Positions 60,312-64,000 of a stretch of 64,000 nucleotides of DNA are shown here, piece after piece. Source of the stretch: Neisseria sicca (GTDB lineage: Bacteria > Pseudomonadota > Gammaproteobacteria > Burkholderiales > Neisseriaceae); NCBI RefSeq assembly GCF_003044565.1, contig NZ_POXG01000001.1:248001-312000 (forward strand), given 5' to 3'. A program made the translations under genes and the position numbers. The first letter of the stretch is position 1; each line of letters opens with the position of its first letter. The notes beneath the pieces are model-generated. The model saw nothing but the letters and a program-made list of their open reading frames with translations. It made no database searches and was not told the origin of the DNA.

Positions 60312-62147
60312 ATGACCACGGACTTCGACATCCCCCTCTTCCTCAAAAACCTGCCCAACCTGCCCGGCGTATACCGTTTTTTCGACGAAGGCGGCAACGT
60401 CTTATACGTTGGCAAAGCGGTCAACCTCAAGCGGCGCGTGTCCGGTTATTTCCAGAAAAACGACCATTCCCCGCGCATCGCATTGATGGTGAAACAGGTT
60501 CACCACATCGAAACCACCATCACCCGCTCCGAAGCCGAAGCCCTGATTCTCGAAAACAACTTCATCAAAGCCCTGTCGCCCAAATACAATATCCTTTTCC
60601 GCGACGACAAAAGCTATCCTTACCTCATGCTCAGCGGACATCAATATCCGCAGATGGCGTATTACCGAGGCACGCTGAAAAAGCCCAACCAATACTTCGG
60701 CCCCTATCCCAACAGCAACGCCGTGCGCGACAGCATCCAAGTCCTGCAAAAAGTCTTCATGCTGCGTACCTGCGAAGACAGCGTGTTCGAACACCGCGAC
60801 CGCCCTTGCCTGCTGTATCAAATCAAACGCTGCACCGCGCCCTGCGTCGGACACATCAGCGAAGAAGACTACCGCGACAGCGTGCGCCAAGCCGCCACCT
60901 TCCTCAACGGTAAAACCGACGAACTGACCCGCACCCTGCAACACAAAATGCAGACCGCCGCCGCCAACCTGCAATTTGAAGAAGCCGCCCGCTACCGCGA
61001 CCAAATCCAGGCACTCGGCATCATGCAGAGCAACCAGTTCATCGACAGCAAAAACCCCAACAACCCCAACGACATCGACCTGCTTGCGCTCGCCGTTTCA
61101 GACGGCCTCGTCTGCGTACACTGGGTCAGCATACGCGGCGGGCGGCACGTCGGCGACAAAAGCTTCTTCCCCGACACCAAAAACGACCCCGAACCAAACG
61201 GACAAGACTACGCCGAAGCCTTCGTCGCCCAACACTATCTGGGCAAAAGCAAACCCGACATCATCATCAGCAACTTTCCCGTCCCTGATGCATTGAAAGA
61301 AGCCTTAGAGGGCGAACATGGCAAACAAATGCAGTTCGTGACCAAAACCATAGGCGAACGCAAAGTCTGGCTGAAAATGGCGGAACAAAACGCACAGATG
61401 GCGATTGCCCAACGCTGCCTGCAACAAAGCAGCCAGCAACACCGCATCGACGAGTTGGCAAAAATCCTGAACATGAATTCAGACGACCTCAACCGCCTCG
61501 AATGCTTCGACATCAGCCACACCCAAGGCGAAGCCACCATCGCCTCCTGCGTCGTGTACGACGAACAAAACATCCAACCCTCGCAATACCGCCGCTACAA
61601 CATCACCACTGCCAAACCCGGCGATGACTACGCCGCCATGCGCGAAGTCCTCACCCGCCGCTACGGCAAAATGCAGGAAGCCGAAGCCAACGGCGAGGCC
61701 GTCAAATGGCCGGATGTCGTATTGATTGACGGCGGCAAAGGACAAATCGGCATCGCCGTGTCCGTATGGGAAGAACTCGGGCTGCACATCCCCTTGGTCG
61801 GCATCGCCAAAGGCCCCGAACGCAAAGCTGGCATGGAAGAACTCATCCTCCCGTTTACCGGCGAAACCTTCCGCCTGCCGCCCAACAGCCCCGCCCTGCA
61901 CCTTCTGCAAACCGTGCGCGACGAATCGCACCGCTTCGCCATCACTGGCCACCGCAAAAAACGCGACAAAGCCCGCGTTACCTCGTCCCTCAGCGACATC
62001 CCCGGCGTAGGCAGCAAACGCCGCCAAGCCCTGCTCACCCGCTTCGGCGGCCTGCGCGGCGTCGTTGCCGCCAGCAAAGAAGATTTGGAACAGGTCGAAG
62101 GCATCAGCAAAGCATTGGCGGAAACCATTTACGAGCATCTGCATTAA
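60312..62147 (+). CDS. uvrC: Excinuclease ABC subunit C
   Basis: UvrC makes both incisions in nucleotide excision repair. From the ATG at 60312 it has 611 residues: an N-terminal GIY-YIG domain (LPGVYRFFDEGGNVLYVGKA), a Cys-rich linker (CLLYQIKRCTAPCVG), a UVR motif (NLQFEEAARYRDQIQAL), an RNase H-like domain (ECFDISHTQGEATIASCVV, VVLIDGGKGQIG) and C-terminal helix-hairpin-helix motifs (DIPGVGSKRRQALL). A TTG at 60291 would add 7 residues. DUS lies inside near 61480. Confidence 0.97.
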   Translation: MTTDFDIPLFLKNLPNLPGVYRFFDEGGNVLYVGKAVNLKRRVSGYFQKNDHSPRIALMVKQVHHIETTITRSEAEALILENNFIKALSPKYNILFRDDKSYPYLMLSGHQYPQMAYYRGTLKKPNQYFGPYPNSNAVRDSIQVLQKVFMLRTCEDSVFEHRDRPCLLYQIKRCTAPCVGHISEEDYRDSVRQAATFLNGKTDELTRTLQHKMQTAAANLQFEEAARYRDQIQALGIMQSNQFIDSKNPNNPNDIDLLALAVSDGLVCVHWVSIRGGRHVGDKSFFPDTKNDPEPNGQDYAEAFVAQHYLGKSKPDIIISNFPVPDALKEALEGEHGKQMQFVTKTIGERKVWLKMAEQNAQMAIAQRCLQQSSQQHRIDELAKILNMNSDDLNRLECFDISHTQGEATIASCVVYDEQNIQPSQYRRYNITTAKPGDDYAAMREVLTRRYGKMQEAEANGEAVKWPDVVLIDGGKGQIGIAVSVWEELGLHIPLVGIAKGPERKAGMEELILPFTGETFRLPPNSPALHLLQTVRDESHRFAITGHRKKRDKARVTSSLSDIPGVGSKRRQALLTRFGGLRGVVAASKEDLEQVEGISKALAETIYEHLH

Positions 62148-62165
62148 CGATGGGATGAATAAGGC

Positions 62166-62203
62166 AAGAGGTCGTCTGAAAAGTTTTCAGACGACCTCTT
62201 GTT
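62166..62203. terminator. Bidirectional DUS-pair terminator after uvrC
   Basis: AGAGGTCGTCTGAAAAG and CTTTTCAGACGACCTCT (loop of a few bases) lie between uvrC (+) and the convergent secreted-protein gene. Confidence 0.85.
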
Positions 62204-62218
62204 GTTCGCTATGCTGCC

Positions 62219-62644
62219 TTAAAAACAATATTTTTTTAAAACCTTATTAGGAACGTATTGATAAATATCCAGAAATTCTTTCTTTACCGCGCCTGAGGCA
62301 GGATTCAGCTTCTCATTCCTTACCAATTTTATATTATCTCTGGTTACTTCCGACAAGGATGCGACGGTATAGCGGTACTCCCGATGCAACCCTGCCGTCA
62401 AACGGTCTCGGGTAAATTCATACTGGTATTTAGCCAGTCCCGTTTCCCCATAAAAATCAACATCCATCCTGCAACGTCCTTGCGATTGGGCAAACAATAC
62501 CAACCCGCTTCCCTCTGCACTCAATTCAAAATCCGTCAAATCCCTTTCATAAACTTTTTTCCATTGGGAATGATGACTTTGAGCAGCAAGCAAACCCGAG
62601 CTCAAGAATAAAACTGAAACCAATAAACCCTTAGCGACATTCAT
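62219..62644 (-). CDS. Secreted protein of unknown function (141 aa)
   Basis: A signal peptide (NVAKGLLVSVLFLSSGLLAA, cut near residue 21) leads to a 120-residue mature part of mixed strands with two Cys (GRCRMDVDF and the terminal KKYCF), which may pair as a disulfide. It contains SQWKKVYERDLTDFELSAEG and TRDNIKLVRNEKLNPASG. It ends at 62219, close to the uvrC terminator. I do not know the family; the shape resembles small surface-adhesin-like E proteins of Neisseria, a weak impression. Confidence 0.7.
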   Translation of the reverse strand: MNVAKGLLVSVLFLSSGLLAAQSHHSQWKKVYERDLTDFELSAEGSGLVLFAQSQGRCRMDVDFYGETGLAKYQYEFTRDRLTAGLHREYRYTVASLSEVTRDNIKLVRNEKLNPASGAVKKEFLDIYQYVPNKVLKKYCF

Positions 62645-62718
62645 GCGATTACACCTAAATTTGAAGAGCCATTATTAAAGCAAAGGACTGAAAATAATAC
62701 AATTAGATTTCAATTGAC

Positions 62719-63021
62719 TCAATCCTGTTCATCAAACAAGCCAACATCGAACAAATCCGGCTCACTCATCCGAGCGCGGCAATCGACCTTGATGTCCTCA
62801 TTCACCTGACAGCAACACGGCAGAATTTCGCCGGGCGCGACAAACGCCAGCGGGAAATCGTCGTAAGACACCCTGCCGTCCAATATTTTGACGCGGCAAG
62901 AACCGCAATAGCCGCTGCGGCACTGGTATTCGACCTCGTGGCCGGTGCGCTCCAAGCCCTCCAATAAGGTTTCGCCCTCTTGAAGCTCGAAGGTTTTGTC
63001 GTGTGTACTGATGAGTGCCAT
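62719..63021 (-). CDS. yfaE: 2Fe-2S ferredoxin of the ribonucleotide reductase operon (YfaE-like)
   Basis: A 100-residue plant-type ferredoxin. The cluster Cys are at 34, 39 and 42 (YQCRSGYCGSCRVK) and near 70 (LPCCCQVN). YfaE reduces the diferric centre of NrdB to help build or restore the tyrosyl radical. Its place 119 bases after nrdB on the same strand fits this. Extra acidic residues at the C-terminus (DLFDVGLFDEQD) are unusual. A single AG-DUS-like site lies in the gap. Confidence 0.9.
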   Translation of the reverse strand: MALISTHDKTFELQEGETLLEGLERTGHEVEYQCRSGYCGSCRVKILDGRVSYDDFPLAFVAPGEILPCCCQVNEDIKVDCRARMSEPDLFDVGLFDEQD

Positions 63022-63140
63022 TATTATCTGTTTAAGCGGGAAAGGCCGTCTGCACGGTGTAACCGAAATCTTTAGTTTCGTTTCTACACCTGTTCAGACG
63101 ACCTCTGATGATGGAAATGCGGAAAAACCGCCGAGTTTGA

Positions 63141-64000
63141 TTACAGTTCGAAATCGCCCAAATCGTCCGCGCTGACTTCCGAATCGATCTGACCGATTAA
63201 GTAAGAAGAAATTTCCACTTCCTGCGGCGCGACTTGTACGTTGTCGGACGACAGCCACGCGTTAATCCACGGAATCGGGTTTTGGGTAGCACCTTCGAAT
63301 CCGGCAGGCAGACCGACCGCCTGCATACGCAGGTTGGTGATGTATTCGACGTATTGCGCCAAAATTTCCTTGTTCAGACCAATCATCGAACCGTCTTTAA
63401 ACAGATAGGCTGCCCATTCTTTTTCCTGCTCCGCGGCTTTTTTGAAGAGTTTGAAACATTCGTCCTGCAATTCGACGGCGATTTCCGCCATTTCAGGGTC
63501 GTCGGCACCGGCGCGCATCAGGTTGAGCATATGCTGGGTGCTGGTCAGGTGCAGGGCTTCGTCGCGGGCAATCAGTTTGATGATTTTGGCGTTGCCTTCC
63601 ATCAACTCGCGCTCGGCAAAAGCGAACGAGCAGGCGAATGAAACGTAGAAACGGATGGCTTCCAACACATTGACGCACATCAGGCAGAGATAGAGTTTTT
63701 TCTTCAACTCGCGCAAAGACACGGTAACGAGCTTGCCGCCGACATTGTGCGTTCCTTCGCCCAACAGGTTGTAATACTGGGTATATTCGATTAAATCATC
63801 GTAATAACAGGCGATATCTTCGGCGCGGGCGATGATGTATTCGTTCTGCACGATGTCGTCAAACACGACCGACGGGTCATTCACGATATTGCGGATGATG
63901 TGGGTATAGCTGCGCGAGTGGATGGTTTCGCTAAAGCTCCACGTTTCAATCCAAGTTTCCAACTCGGGAATCGACACCAAAGGCAGCAAGGCAACGTTCG
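63141..64000 (-). CDS. nrdB: Class Ia ribonucleotide reductase beta subunit, cut by the window edge
   Basis: NrdB holds the diiron-tyrosyl radical that starts reduction of ribonucleotides by NrdA. Present here are about 285 C-terminal residues, very like E. coli NrdB: metal ligands in [19 protein letters not shown] (Glu and His, with the radical Tyr in SYTH), in [10 protein letters not shown] and in IARDEALHL, then the NrdA-binding tail (LGDFEL). The frame stays open to the window end, so the N-terminal quarter, and nrdA beyond, lie outside. Confidence 0.95.
   Translation of the reverse strand, partial: NVALLPLVSIPELETWIETWSFSETIHSRSYTHIIRNIVNDPSVVFDDIVQNEYIIARAEDIACYYDDLIEYTQYYNLLGEGTHNVGGKLVTVSLRELKKKLYLCLMCVNVLEAIRFYVSFACSFAFAERELMEGNAKIIKLIARDEALHLTSTQHMLNLMRAGADDPEMAEIAVELQDECFKLFKKAAEQEKEWAAYLFKDGSMIGLNKEILAQYVEYITNLRMQAVGLPAGFEGATQNPIPWINAWLSSDNVQVAPQEVEISSYLIGQIDSEVSADDLGDFEL

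Noticed and set aside
1..64000. CRISPR arrays or tRNA/rRNA genes
   Set aside because: The only short repeats at regular positions are DUS and CREE copies, not spacer arrays. I recognised no tRNA cloverleaf or rRNA sequence, though short RNAs can be missed by eye.

Overview
The window comes from a Neisseria chromosome, most likely the N. mucosa / N. sicca / N. macacae group. The main clue is the DNA uptake sequence (DUS): the 12-mer AGGTCGTCTGAA, the dialect known as AG-mucDUS, occurs dozens of times, often as inverted pairs that form terminators behind genes. Five Correia repeat enclosed elements (CREE, TATAGTGG...CCACTATA), an opacity-family porin and neisserial gene sets (lolC-lolD, dnaQ-ispD-ispF, nrdB-ferredoxin) agree. 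No rRNA, tRNA or CRISPR array was seen.

Layout. 1-3.3 kb: an AT-rich membrane protein gene cut by the window edge, rarA, a small basic protein, a small phosphatase-like protein and the dead 3' end of an outer-membrane-type gene. 3.3-12.8 kb: core genes aroA, lolD/lolC, recR, a PpiD-like chaperone, an ArsC-like protein, ygfZ and an aldehyde dehydrogenase. 13.1-15.3 kb: two AT-rich orphan genes around a YddG-type exporter. 15.6-24 kb: cysJ without cysI, two tandem paralogous lipoproteins, nadE, a Gcr-family membrane protein and a short-form mnmC. 24-31 kb: norM, a GIY-YIG (LEM-3-like) protein, murB, a TetR regulator, an NAD(P)-binding protein, ubiJ and nadK.

31-32.3 kb is a small island between two copies of a 76-residue membrane protein gene. 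It carries Eikenella-type DUS (AGGCTACCTGAA), a DUF1269 gene behind a C12 tract, and a decayed ORF. 32.5-38.4 kb returns to core genes (rdgB, hemW, opacity porin, ridA, apaH). 38.6-40.6 kb is a graveyard: a gene broken by a CREE, a SUKH (SMI1/KNR4) immunity-like gene, and remnants of IS110-type and IS5-type transposases. 40.6-44.6 kb: a PotD-like lipoprotein and alaS.

45-47 kb is the most unusual part. A very AT-rich two-gene cassette encodes a soluble receiver-domain protein and a soluble histidine-kinase-type ATPase. It sits between inverted copies of a roughly 85-120 bp sequence, next to a UvrA C-terminal fragment. 47-50 kb: a CPBP protease and a methyltransferase, each behind a copy of the same ~190 bp repeat with Kingella-like DUS variants, then a small alanine-rich lipoprotein.

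50-64 kb is core again: an ABC-F ATPase, two small envelope proteins, an O-methyltransferase-like protein, yicC, rpiA, ispF, ispD, dnaQ, a gene behind a Fur-like box, a YdgA-family protein, uvrC, a secreted protein, and the ferredoxin and truncated nrdB of class Ia ribonucleotide reductase. Functions come from motifs and remembered family features; no database search was run.
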